Shown here: positions 42,672 through 55,504 of the stretch, piece by piece | How the letters are laid out: each line of letters opens with the position of its first letter | How positions within the stretch are numbered: position 1 is the stretch's first letter | NCBI RefSeq assembly: GCF_038502225.1 | Contig: NC_091292.1 | Span: 52,499,006-52,563,005 of the forward strand | Reading direction: 5' to 3' | From: Cherax quadricarinatus | Taxonomy: Eukaryota; Arthropoda; Malacostraca; Decapoda; Parastacidae | DNA: 64,000 nt | Notes under the pieces: model-generated | Databases searched by the model: none | What the model was told of the DNA's origin: nothing | Seen by the model: the letters and a program-made list of their open reading frames with translations, nothing else | Made by a program: the position numbers and the translations under genes

Positions 42672-45600
42672 AGTGTTTACCAACACCCTGCATAATGTTT
42701 ACCAACACCCTGCATAATGTTTACCAACACCCTGCATAATGTTTACCAACACCCTGCATAATGTTTACCAACACCCTGCATAATGTTTACCAACACCCTG
42801 CATAATGTTTACCAACACCATGCATAATGTTTACCAACACCCTGCTTAATGTTTACCAACACCCTGCTTTATGTTTACCAACACCCTGCTTAATGGTTAC
42901 CAACACCCTGCTTAATGTTTACCAACACCCTGCTTAATGTTTACCAACACCCTGCTTAATGTTTACCAACACCCTGCTTAATGTTTACCAACACCCTGCT
43001 TAATGTTTACCAACACCATGCATAATGTTTACCAACACCCTGCATAATGTTTACCAACACCCTGCATAATGTTTACCAACACCCTGCATAATGTTTACCA
43101 ACACCCTGCTTAATGTTTACCAACACCCTGCTTAATGTTTACCAACACCCTGCTTAATGTTTACCAACACCCTGCATAATGTTTACAAACACCCTGCTTA
43201 ATGTTTACCAACACCATGCATAATGTTTACCAACACCCTGCTTAATGATTACCAACACCCTGCATAATGTTTACCAACACCCTGTTTAATGTTTACCAAC
43301 ACCCTGCTTAATGTTTACCAACACCTTGCTTAATGTTTACTAACACCCTGCTTAATGTTTACCAACACCCTGCATAATGTTTACCAACACCCTGCTTAAT
43401 GTTTACCAACACCCTGCTTAATGTTTACCAACACACTGCTAAATGTTTACAACACCCTGCTAAACGTTTACCACTACCCTGCTCAATGTTTACCAACACC
43501 CTGCATAATGTTTACCAACACCCTGCTTAATGTTTACCAACACCCTGCTTAATGTTTACCAAAACCCTGCTTAATGTTTACCAACACCCTGCATAATGTT
43601 TACCAACACCCTGCTAAATGTTTACCAACACCCTGCTTAATGTTTACCAACACACTGCTAAATGTTTACAACACCCTGCTAAACGTTTACCACTACCCTG
43701 CTCAATGTTTACCAACACCATGCTTAATGTTTACCAACACACTGCTAAATGTTTACAACACCCTGCTAAACGTTTACCACTACCCTGCTCAATGTTTACC
43801 AACACCCTGCATAACGTTTACCAACACCCTGCCTAATGTTTACCACCACCCTGCTTAATGTTTAACAACACCTGGCATAATGTTTAACAACACCCTCCAT
43901 AATGTTTACCAAAACCCTGCGTAATATTTAACAACATATTGCTTAATGTTCACCAACATCCTGCTAAATGTTTACCAACACCCTACTTAATGTTTACCAC
44001 TATCCTGCTTAATGTTTACCGCCACCCTGCTCAATGTTTACCAACACCCTGCTTAAAGTTTACCACCACCCTGCTTAAAGTTTACCAACACTCTGCTTAA
44101 TATTTACCAACACTCTGCTTAATGTTTACCAACACACTGATTAATGTTTACCAACACCCTGCATAAAGTTTATCAACATCCTGCATAATGTTTATCAACA
44201 CCCTGCAAAATGTTTATCAACACCCTTCCTAACGTTTACCACCACCATGCTTAATGTTTACCACCACCCTGCTTAATGTTTACCACCACCCTGCTTAATG
44301 TTTGCCAAAACCCTGCTTAATGTTTGCCAAAACCCTGCTTAATGTTTAACAAAACCCTGCTTAATGTTTACCAAGATCCTGCTTAATATTTAACATCACC
44401 CTGCTTAATGTTTATCAACACCCTGCTTAATGTTTACCAACACCCTGCTTAATGTTTACCAAAACCCTGCTTAATATTTACCAACGCCCAGCTTAATGTT
44501 TACCATCACCCTGCTTAAAGTTTACCAACACCCTGCTTAATGTTTACCAACACCCTGCTTAATGTTTACCAACACCCTGCTTAATGTTTACCAACACCAT
44601 GCTTAATGTTTACCGAAACCCTGCTTAATTAATGTTTTACCACCACCCTGCTTAGTGTTTACCGATAACCTGCTTAATGTTTACCAAAACACTGCTTAAT
44701 TAATGTTTTACCAACACCCTGCTTAATGTTTACCAAGATACTGCTTAATATTTAACATCACCATGTTTAATGTTTACCAACACCCTGCTTAATGTTTACC
44801 AAGATCCTGCTTAATGTTAACAAGATCCTTCTTAATGTTTACCATCACCCTGCTTAATGTTTACCAAGATCCTGCTTAATGTTTACCAAGATCCTGCTTA
44901 ATGTTTACCAAGATCCTGCTTAATGTTTACCAACACCCTGCTAATGTTTATCAACACCATGCTTAAAGATTACCAACACCCTGCTTAATGTTTACCAACA
45001 CCCTGCTTAATGTTTACCATCACCATGCTTAAAGATTACCAACACCCGGCTTAATGTTTACCAACACCCTGCTTAATGTTTACCAACACCCTGCTTAATG
45101 TTTACCAACACCCTGATTAATGTTTACCAACATCCTGCTTAATGTTTACCAACACCCTGCTTAATGTTTACCAAATCCCGGCTTAATAAATGTTTTACCA
45201 CCAACCTGCTTAGTGTTTACCACTACTCTTCTTAATGTTTACCAAAACACTGCTTAATTAATGTTTTACCAACACCCTGCTTAATGTTTACCAAAACCCT
45301 GCTTACTTTATATTTTACCAACAACCTGCTTAGTGTTTACCAATACACTGCTTAATGTTTACCACCACCCTGCTTAATGTTTACCATTACCCTGCTTAAT
45401 GTTTACCACTAACCTGCTTAATGTTTACCACTACCCTGCTAAATGTTTACCACTACCCTGCTAAATGTTTACCAGCACTCTGCTTAATGTTTACCACCAC
45501 CCTGCTTAATGTTTACCAATATCCTGTGTAATGTTTATCACTACACTGCTTAATGTTTACCACTAACCTGCTTAATGTTTACCACCACATGTTAATGTTT

Positions 45601-47788
45601 ACCACCACCCTGCATAATGTTTGCCGCCACCCTGCATAATGTTTATCAACACCCTGCAAAATGTTTATCAACATCCTGCATAATATTTACCATCACCCAG
45701 CTTAATGCTTTCCAACACCCTGCTTAATGTTTACCAACACCCTGCTTAATGTTTACCAACACCCTGCTTAATGTTTACCAACGCCCTGCTTAATGTTTAC
45801 CAACACCTTGCTTAATGTTTACCAACACCCTGCTTAATGTTTACGAACACCCTGGTTAATGTTTACCATGATCCTGCTTAACGTTTACCACCACCCTGCT
45901 TAACGTTTACCACCACCCTGCTTAATGTTTACCAACACCCTGCTTAATGTTTACCAACACCCTGCTTAATGTTTACCAACACCCTGCTTAATGTTTACCA
46001 CCACCCTGCTTAATGTTTACTAACACCCTGCTTAATGTTTACCAACACCCTGCTTAATGTTTACCAACACCCTGCTTAATGTTTACCAACACCTTGCTTA
46101 ATGTTTACCAACACCCTGTTTAATGTTTACCAAGATCCTGCTTAATATTTAACAACACCCTGCTTAATGTTTACCAACACCCTGCTTAATGTTTACCAAA
46201 ATCCTGCTTAATGTTAACAAGATCCTGCTTAATGTTTACCATCACCCTTCATAATGTTTACTATCACCCTGCTTATGTTTACCAAGATCCTGTTTAATGT
46301 TTACCATCACCCTGCTCAATGTTTACAAACACCCTGCTTAATGTTTACAAACGCCCTGCTAAATGTTTACCAAGATCCTGCTTAATGCTTACCAAGATCC
46401 TGCATAATGTTTGCCAACAACCTGCTTAATGTTTACCAACATCCTGCTTAATGTTTACCACCACCCTGCTTAATGTTTACCACTACACTCCTTAATGTTT
46501 ACCAACACCCTGCTTAACGTTTACCAAGATCCTGCTTAATGTTTACCACCACCCTGCTTAATGTTTACCAACACCCTGCTCAATGTTTACCAACACCCTG
46601 CTTAATGTTTACCAACACCCTGCTTAACGTTTACCAAGATCCTGCTTAATGTTTACCAACACCCTGATTAATGTTTACCAACACCCTGCTTAATGTTTAC
46701 CAACACCCTGATTAATGTTTACCAACACCCTGATTAATGTTTACCAACACCATGATTAATGTTTACCAACACCCTGCTTAATGTTTACCAACACCCTGAT
46801 TAATGTTTACCAACACCCTGATTAATGTTTACCAACACCCTGTATAATGTTTACCAAATCCCGGCTTAATAAATGTTTTACCACCAACCTGCTTAGTGTT
46901 TACCACTACTCTTCTTAATGTTTACCAAAACACTGCTTAATTAATGTTTAACCAACACCCTGCTTAATGTTTACCAAAACCCTGCTTACTTTATATTTTA
47001 CCAACAACCTGCTTAGTGTTTACCAATACCCTGCTTAATGTTTACCACCACCCTGCTTAATGTTTACCATTACCCTGCTTAATGTTTACCACTAACCTGC
47101 TTAATGTTTGCCACTACCCTGCTAAATGTTTACCAGCACTCTGCTTAATGTTTACCAGCACTCTGCTTAATGTTTAACACCACTCTGCTTAATATTTACC
47201 AATATCCTGCGTAATGTTTATCACTACACTGCTTAATGTTTACCACCAACATGCATAATATTTACCATCACCCTGCTTAATGTTTACCAACACCCTGCTT
47301 AATATTTTCCAAGACCCTGCTTAATGTTTATCAAGATGCTGCTTAATATTTAACATCACCCTGCTTAATGTTTACCAACACCCTGCTTAATGTTTACCAA
47401 GATCCTGCTTAATGTTAAAAAGATCCTGCTTAATGATTACCATCACCCTTCATAATGTTTACTATCACCCTGCTTAATGTTTACCAAGATCCTGTTTAAT
47501 GTTTACCCTCACCCTGCTCAATGTTTACAATCACCCTGCTTAATGTTTACAAACGCCCTGCTAAATGTTTACCAAGATCCTGCTTAATGCTTACCAAGAT
47601 CCTGCTTAATGTTTGCCAAGATCCTGCTTAATGTTTACCAGCACCCCGCTTAATGTTTACCAAGATCCTGCTTAATGTTTACCACCACTCTGCTTAATGT
47701 TTACCATCACCCTGCTTAATGTTTACCGTCACCATGCTTAATGTTTACCAAGATCCTGCTTAATGTTTACCAAGATCCTGCTTAATGT
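42672..47788. repeat. 22-bp satellite, ~230 units, heterogeneous
   Basis: About 5.1 kb of tandem units of about 22 bp, consensus parts ACCAACACCCTGCTTAATG plus TTT. Divergence is high in the middle and right (CCAAGATCCTGC, CCACTACCCTGC, CCATCACCCTGC subtypes, with 21- to 26-bp length variants such as TTAATTAATGTTTT). The left end (42680-43100) is homogeneous. Long internal duplications exist: a block starting CCAAATCCCGGCTTAATAAA occurs at 45171 and 46854 (offset 1,683 bp) and stays similar for roughly 390 bp. A CAACACACTGCTAAATG block recurs near 43430, 43650 and 43736. Short open frames (43574-43858) come from the repeat and are not genes. Confidence 0.96.
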
Positions 47789-47912
47789 GGTTTGCGTACC
47801 TGTATTATCATATTATTTTTAGATTTCCTTTATCAACCTCCAGATTCGTGTATTATACCTGAACAAGTTGCTTTATAACATATTAATGTCGCATCACATT
47901 TATATCATAGTA
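47789..47912. other. Short unique spacer between satellites
   Basis: AT-rich sequence of about 120 bp with no recognised feature. Confidence 0.6.
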
Positions 47913-50900
47913 TACTTCTGCCATGGTATACTTCAGCCATGGTATACTTCAGTCATGGTATACTTCAGCCAAGGTATACTTCAGCCATAGTATACTTCAG
48001 CCAAGGTATACTTAAGCCATGGTATACTTCAGCCATGGTATACTTCAGCCAAGGTATACTTCAGCCATGGTATACTTCAGCCATGGTATACTTCAGCCAA
48101 GGTATACTTCAGCCATAGTATACTTCAGCCAAGGTATACTTAAGCCATGGTATACTTCAGCCATGGTATACTTCAGCCAAGGTATACTTCAGCCATGGTA
48201 TACTTCAGCCATGGTATATTTCAACCATGGTATACTTCAGCCATGGTATACTTCAGCCATGGTATACTTCAGCCAAGGTATACTTCAGCCATGGTATACT
48301 TCAGCCATGGTATACTTCAGCCATGGTATACTTCAGCCATGGTATACTTCAGCCAAGGTATACTTAAGCCATGGTATACTTCAGCCATGGTATACTTCAG
48401 CCAAGGTATACTTCAGCCATGGTATACTTCAGCCATGGTATATTTCAACCATGGTATACTTCAGCCATGGTATACTTCAGCCATGGTATACTTCAGCCAT
48501 GGTATACTTCAGCCAAGGTATACTTCAGCCATTGTATACTTCAGCCATGGTATACTTCACCTACGGTATACTTCAAGTATGGTATACTTCAGCCATGGTA
48601 TACTTCAGCCATGGTATACTTCAGCCATGATATACTTCAGCCAAGGTATACTTCAGCCATTGTATACTTCAGCCACGATATACTTCAGCTATGGTACACT
48701 TCAGCCAAGGTATACTTCAGCCATGGTATGGTATACCTCAGCCATGGTATACTTCAGCTATGGTATACTTCAGCCATGGTATACTTCAGCCAAGGTATAC
48801 TTCAGCCATGGTATACTTCAGCCATGGTATACTTCAGCCATGGTATATTTCAACCATGGTATACTTCAGCCATGGTATACTTCAGCCATGGTATACTTCA
48901 GCCATGATATACTTCAGCCAAGGTATACTTCAGCCATGGTATACTTCAGCCAAGGTATACTTCAGCCATGGTATACTTCAGCCAGGGTATACTTCAGCCA
49001 TGGTATACTTCAGCCATGGTATACTTCAACCTTGGTATACTTCAGCCAAGGTATACTTCAGCCATGGTATACTTCAGCCATGGTATACTTCAGCCATGAT
49101 ATACTTCAGCCAAGGTATACTTCAGCCATGGTATACTTCAGCCAAGGTATACTTCAGCCATGGTATACTTCAGCCAGGGTATACTTCAGCCATGGTATAC
49201 TTCAGCCATGGTATACTTCAACCTTGGTATACTTCAGCCATGATATACTTCAGCCAAGGTATACTTCAGCCATGGTATACTTCAGCCAAGGTATACTTCA
49301 GCCATGGTATACTTCAGCCAGGGTATACTTCAGCCATGGTATACTTCAGCCATGGTATACTTCAACCTTGGTATACTTCAGCCAAGGTATACTTCAGCCA
49401 TGGTATACTTCAGCCAGGGTATACTTCAGCTATGGTATACTTTAGCCATGGTATACTTCATCCAAGGTATACTTCAGCTATGGTATACTTCAGCCAAGGT
49501 ATACTTCAACCATGGTATACTTCAGCCATGGTATACTTCAGCTATGGTATACTTCAGCCATGGTATACTTCAGCCATGGTATACTTCAGCCATGGTATAC
49601 TTCAGCCAAGGTATACTTCAGCCATGGTATACTTCAGCTATGGTATACTTCAGCCAAGGTATACTTCAGCCATGGTATACTTCAGCCATGGTATACTTCA
49701 GCCATGGTATACTTCAGCCATGGTATACTTCAGCTATGGTATACTTCAGCCAAGGTATACTTCAGCCATGGTATACTTCAGCTATGGTATATTTCAGCCA
49801 AGGTATACTTCATGCATTATATACTTCAGAAGAGGTATACTTCAGCCATGGTATACTTCAGCCAAGATATACTTCAGCCATGGTATGCTTCAGCTATGGT
49901 ATGCTTCAGCCAAGGTATACTTCATCCAAGGTATACTTCAGCCATGTTATACTTCAGCCAAGGTATACTTCAGCCATGGTATACTTCAGCCAAGGTATAC
50001 TTCAGCCATGGTATACTTCAGCCATGGTATACTTCAACCAAGGTATAATTCAGCCATAGTATACTTCAGCTATGGTATACTTCAGCCATGGTATACTTCA
50101 GGCGTGGTCTACCTCAGCCATGGTATACTTCAGCCATGGTATACTTCAGCCAAGGTATACTTCAGCCATGGTATACTTCAGCTATGGTATACTTCAGCCA
50201 AGGTATACTTCAGCCATGGTATACTTCAGCCAAGGTATACTTCAGCCATGGTATACTTCAGCCAAGGTATACTTCAGCCATGGTATACTTCAGCTATGGT
50301 ATACTTCAGCCAAGGTATACTTCAGCCATGGTATACTTCAGCCAAGGTATACTTCAGCCATGGTATACTTCAGCTATGGTATACTTCAGCCATGGTATAC
50401 TTCAGCCATGGTATACTTCAGCCAAGGTATACTTCAGCCATGGTATACTTCAGCTATGGTATACTTCACCCATGGTATACTTCAGCCAAGGTATACTTCA
50501 GCCATGGTATACTTCAGCCAAGGTATTCTTCAGGCATGGTATACTTCAGCCAAGGTATTCTTCAGCCATGGTATACTTCACCCATGGTATACTTCAGCCA
50601 AGGTATACTTCAGCCATGGTATACTTCAGCCAAGGTATTCTTCAGGCATGGTATACTTCAGCCAAGGTATTCTTCAGCCATGGTATACTTCAGCCATGGT
50701 ATACTTCAGCCATGGTATACTTCAGCCAAGGTATTCTTCAGCCATGGTATACTTCAGCCATGGTATACTTCAGCCATGGTATACTTCAGCCAAGGTATAC
50801 TTCAGCCATGGTATACTTCAGCCAAGGTATACTTCAGCCATGGTATACTTCAGCCAGGGTATACTTCAGCCATGGTATACTTCAGCCATGGTATACTTCA

Positions 50901-51505
50901 ACCTTGGTATACTTCAGCCAAGGTATACTTCAGCCATGGTATACTTCAGCCAGGGTATACTTCAGCTATGGTATACTTTAGCCATGGTATACTTCATCCA
51001 AGGTATACTTCAGCTATGGTATACTTCAGCCAAGGTATACTTCAACCATGGTATACTTCAGCCATGGTATACTTCAGCTATGGTATACTTCAACCATGGT
51101 ATACTTCAGCCATGGTATACTTCAGCCATGGTATACTTCAGCCAAGGTATACTTCAGCCATGGTATACTTCAGCTATGGTATACTTCAGCCAAGGTATAC
51201 TTCAGCCATGGTATACTTCAGCCATGGTATACTTCAGCCATGGTATACTTCAGCCATGGTATACTTCAGCTATGGTATACTTCAGCCAAGGTATACTTCA
51301 GCCATGGTATACTTCAGCTATGGTATATTTCAGCCAAGGTATACTTCATGCATTATATACTTCAGAAGAGGTATACTTCAGCCATGGTATACTTCAGCCA
51401 AGATATACTTCAGCCATGGTATACTTCAGCTATGGCACACTTTAGCCAGGGTATACTTCAGCCAAGGTATACTTCAGCCATGGTATACTTCAGCTATAGT
51501 ATAGG
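47913..51505. repeat. 16-bp satellite, unit AGCCATGGTATACTTC, ~224 units
   Basis: About 3.6 kb of a 16-bp unit, AGCCATGGTATACTTC, with AGCCAAGG, AGCTATGG, AACCATGG, AGCCAGGG and TATTCTTC variants. The unit holds two restriction-type palindromes, CCATGG and GTATAC. 16 is not a multiple of three and the unit has no stop in any forward frame. All three plus-strand frames therefore stay open for kilobases and read MVYFSHGILQPWYTSA repeatedly (48 bp = 16 residues); the longest runs 48691-51504. I treat this as a compositional artefact. Higher-order duplication is clear: a distinctive CATGCATTATATACTTCAG unit occurs at 49811 and 51347 (offset 1,536 bp = 96 units), within a duplicated block of at least 500 bp. 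Confidence 0.96.
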
Positions 51506-51524
51506 CAGCATCAAAAGCTCTTCT

Positions 51525-51582
51525 CATAAGATACTCCTAACATACTATATCCATAGGTATAGTATGTTAGGAGTATCTTATG
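51525..51582. repeat. Perfect 25-bp hairpin
   Basis: Arms 51525-51549 (CATAAGATACTCCTAACATA...) and 51558-51582 are perfect reverse complements over 25 bp, with an 8-nt loop (TCCATAGG). It directly adjoins the GGCGAAACGTTT repeat at 51583, so it is probably one end of that element. Confidence 0.93.
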
Positions 51583-51640
51583 GGTTTCTTTATTGTACAA
51601 ACGTTTCGCCAACCATTGGCTTCATCAGTTCGCTGCAGAG
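51583..51640 (-). repeat. GGCGAAACGTT dispersed repeat, minus copy
   Basis: The minus strand reads AACTGATGAAGCCAATGGTT, then GGCGAAACGTTTGTACAATA. GCCAA and TTGGC can pair over a 3-nt loop between CTGATGA(A) and GAAAC, which resembles the core of a hammerhead ribozyme with one extra A. I infer a terminal piece of a Penelope-like element, because such elements are known to carry hammerhead motifs. This is not proven here. Confidence 0.6.
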
Positions 51641-52019
51641 AAAGACGGAAGGAATTTGAGGTAATCAGTCCCCCTGGCTTGAGATAATGTGTTCAATCCA
51701 CCAGTCTTGATGACAATATGACATGCACGAGGAGCTTATATACCGGAGACAGGTGAGGCGCAGCAGCAGAAGGCAGCATCACAGATGGGCAGAATCTTCC
51801 AGTGGAAGAAGGTCATGCCAGGGGGTTAGGCAACTGTTGGAAATATGGAAGAATTACATGTATCATGAGTACAAGATGTTTCTGTTTCTGGTAATATATA
51901 AGCCGCTTCTCCGTGTATATGCTGTATTTTTATCAAGACTGATTGACGGAACATATCCTCTCCAGGCTGAGGGACTGGTTACCCCAAACTTCTTCACATT
52001 ATTAACAGTTTTTTTTTAT
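51641..52019. other. Spacer between two inverted GGCGAAACGTT repeats
   Basis: About 380 bp bounded by oppositely oriented copies of the same repeat (minus at 51583, plus at 52020). A short open frame at 51723-52040 has no recognisable domain and is not called. Confidence 0.5.
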
Positions 52020-52095
52020 TGGACTGACGAAGTCACTTGATGGCGAAACGTTCCCACAGTGAAGATACTCAAGTTCTGCACAAGTGTCGTTCATC
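52020..52095 (+). repeat. GGCGAAACGTT dispersed repeat, plus copy
   Basis: The plus strand reads GACTGACGAAGTCACTTGAT followed by GGCGAAACGTTCCCACAGTG, then AAGATACTCAAGTTCTGCAC. Same layout as the copies at 37955 and 51583, with weaker pairing between the two halves (GTCA/TGGC). Confidence 0.65.
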
Positions 52096-52410
52096 TAAAT
52101 TTTCTATTTTTATTAATTTATTTAATAATTCTTTATCCATATTATGTTTCAACCCGAACATACTTAACATATTAAGCTAATCAAAACGTAATACTATGAC
52201 ATGTAATAATCTAAACGTAACTTGCTCATTATTTATTTACTCACACATCATATTTAACTCAACAGAAACTCCCAAGACAGCTTTCATCATCTCCAAGGTC
52301 ACCCCACCAGTGACGCTCTCCTCCCGTGGTATAGTCATCCCATGACAGACGCATTCCATGACGCCTTACATCCGGATCCACAGTGAGGTATATACATACA
52401 TGTATACACA
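52096..52410. other. Unassigned spacer
   Basis: AT-rich sequence without a recognised feature up to the 3' terminus of the next LINE. Confidence 0.5.
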
Positions 52411-52487
52411 CATAAGAACATAAGAACGGAGGAACATTGCAGAAGGCCTACTGGCCCATGCAAGGCAGGTCCTTGTCCAAACGACCT

Positions 52488-55400
52488 CTACTCAAAGCTA
52501 CCCAAGAATTTACTCCTGTACCCAATGACACCAATCAAACCCAGCCCCTCCCATTCATATATTTGTCCAATCTTTTTTTTAAAGCCAACCAAGGTCCTAG
52601 CCTCGATCACCCTACTGGGAAGATTATTCCACGCATCCACAACTCTGTTAGAAAACCAGTACTTACGTATGTTCTTTATAAATCTAAATTTTTCCAACTT
52701 AAATCCATTATTTCTGGTTCTTACCTGGTTCGAAACCATCAGTACTTTATTAATATCTCCTTTGTTTATGCCCGTCATCCACTTATACACTTCAGTGATA
52801 TCTCCTCTCATTCTACATCTCTCCAGAGAGTGGAGATTTAAGGCTTTAAGTCTATCTTCATATGGGAGATTCCTTACACAGTAAATTATTTTAGTCATTC
52901 TTCTCTGTATGTTCTCCAATGAATCTGTATCCATCCTGTAGTAAGGAGACCAAAACTGAGTGGCATAATCTAAATGAGGTCTCACTAGTGATGTATAGAG
53001 CTGTAAAATAACTTTTGGACTTCTGTTACTTATACTTTTAGAGATAAATCCAAGTAATCTGTTGGCCTTGTTGCGCACACTAAGGCACTGCTGTCTTGGC
53101 TTTAGATTTCTGCTTACAATGACTCCCAAGTCTTTTTCACATTCTATATGATCAAGCTCTACTTCACCTAGTTTATAGCTTCGAGGGTTATTTTCATTAC
53201 CAAGGACTAGTACCATACATTTATCCACATTGAACTCATCTGCCATTTTTCAGACCAAGACATTAATTTGCCCAGATTCTCCTGGAGTTCATTGCTATCC
53301 TCCTCAGAATGAATCATACGGCCTATCTTTGTATCATCAGCAAATTTGCTCATGTCACTCATAGTCCCTTCATCAAGGTCATTAATGTAAATTATGAACA
53401 AGAGAGGGCCTGAAACTGATCCTTTGTGGAATGCCACAAGTGACTAATCCCCATTCTGATTTGACCCAATTAGTGGAAACTCTCTGCTTTCTATTGGTAA
53501 GCCATGCCTCTATCCATGCTAGAACTTTACCTCCTATACCATGAGCTGCCACTTTTCTTAAGAGTCTCTTGTGAGGTACTCTGTCGAAGGCTTTACTAAA
53601 ATCAAAATAAACAATATCATATTCTTTATCATTGTCCACTGTCTCAAATGTTCTATTGAAGAACGTCAGTAAATTTGTCAGGCAGGAACGACCTCTCGTG
53701 AATCCATGCTGAGATTCATTTATCAAGTTATGCTCTTCAAGGTGACTTCTAATAATGTCAGCTATAATTGATTCTAATAACTTGCCCACTATAGAAATCA
53801 GGCTTATTGGACGGTAATTTGAAGGAGTGGACTTATCCCCTGATTTGAATATAGGAACCACATTAGCCAGCTTCCACAACTCTGGCACAACACTGGTAAG
53901 GATGGACGCATTAAACACACTCGTTAATGGCTGACTAAGCTCCATCTTGCATTCCTTAAGTACCCTGGAAAACAACTCATCGGGTCCCCGTGACTTATTT
54001 TGCTTCAGTTCGTCTATCTGTTTAATAACCATGTCCCTCGTGACAGTAATATTAGTTAATTTAAATTCATCAGGAACTAAATAATTGTTAATTACTGGAA
54101 TCTCATTTACATCTTCCTGTGTAAAAACTGACAAAAAATAGTCATTAAATAAGGAACACATTTCCAGTTCGTTATCCATCAGCTGTCCATTCCCAATTTT
54201 CAGAGGTCCTACTTTTTCCTTCACCTTCGTCCTATACACTTGAAATAAGCCCTTTGGATTAGTCTTTGATTCATTAGCAACTCTAATTTCATAGTCACGT
54301 TTAGCCTTTCTAATCCCCTTTTTTACTTCTCTTGTAAGTTGAACATATTGGTCAGTAAGGTTAACCTCTCCTCTTCTGATGCGCCTATAAATTCCCCCTT
54401 TCTCCCCTAATAGATGCTTCAACCTTCTGTTAACCCATTTGGGATCGTTATTATTAGACCTAAATTCTCTCTGGGGAATGTATATACTCTGAGCACGGTG
54501 TACATTATTAAGAAAAAAGTCATAAATGGAGCTCCCTTCGTAATCATAAGTATGATCATCGTCAATAAAATCATTAGCTAGATAACCCCAATCGAGATTT
54601 GACAGGTGTTCCCTAAGTCCACTATAATCGGCAGAACGAAAATCGGGGATTTTTACCGTATTATCATTATTTTTGCATTCCCGGTTAATGATAAAGGTGA
54701 TGGATTTGCGATCACTTGCGCCAAGCTCTTCAGTGATCTCCAGATTATTTACGAGTTTCCTTATTTGACAAGACTAGGTCTAGCAAATTATTACCCTTGG
54801 TAGGCTCTGTTACACACTGCTTCAGAAAACAGTCCTGAACTGTTTCGATAAAGTCACTGGACTCCAGATTACCTGAAACGAATTCCAGTCAATTTGACTA
54901 AAGTTAAAATCCCCTACTATCACTATGTTATTGTCTAGAAGCCCTAACAATTTCGTCCCAAAGAAGTCTCCCTCTATCGTGATCCAAGCCTGGAGATCGG
55001 TATATTACACCTGGAATTAGTTTTTCTTGACCTTCTACAAACTCTACCCAAACAGATTCTGTTACTGTTCCATCTATTTTTATACCTGTTTTTATGCAAC
55101 AGTTAATATTTTCTCGAACATATAATGCAACTCCTCCCCCCTTCCCATTACATCTATCCACATGGAAGAGCTTAAACCCTTGAATATTACACTCAGCAGT
55201 CATATCCCGACTCTTTAAATCATACCACGTTTCAGTTAATGCAATGACATCAAAGTTCCCAGCACATGCTACCAAACGTAGTTCATTAATTTTATTTCTT
55301 GCACTTCGACTGTTAGTATAAAATACCATCATATGTTTTTTCTTCTGTACATTTTTCCTATTCATCTTTGTTTTTACACAGTTTCTGAAATTATCATTAC

Positions 55401-55494
55401 CCAGAGTTACTCCATGACAGTTACTATTAAGATTCTTAATATCAGAGCATAAGTCAATATGTCCATACTCATTATTTATCATTTCTAAACCCAT
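52488..55494 (-). pseudogene. CR1 ORF2 (endonuclease + RT), broken
   Basis: In sense order: 55494-54928 has MMVFYTNSRSARNKINELRL, FDVIALTETWYD (Glu), GKGGGVALYVRE and LIPGVIYRSPGLDHDRG. The frame is lost just before VIVGDFNFSQIDW (about 54910). 54880-54430 is a decayed endonuclease end. 54422-53382 gives the spacer and RT: NKSRGPDELFSRVLKECK, NYRPISLISIVGKLLESIIA, QHGFTRGRSCLTNLLTFF, block A IVYFDFSKAFDRVPH, then a frame change at GIPQ. 53437-53207 has GSVSGPLLFIIYINDL and block C KFADDTKIGR. 53246-52488 is the C-terminal domain (LVRPHLDYATQFWSPYYRMD, LENIQRRMTKIIYCVRNLPY, WNNLPSRVIEARTLVGFKKK). The element cannot make a full protein. Confidence 0.9.
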
Positions 55495-55504
55495 ACCCCT
55501 AATC

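Noticed and set aside
48019..51504. Very long open frames encoding MVYFSHGILQPWYTSA repeats, superficially like a repetitive secreted or silk-type protein
   Set aside because: The 16-bp unit has no plus-strand stop in any frame, so all three frames are open by composition. No start context, no signal peptide and no constraint on residues are visible.
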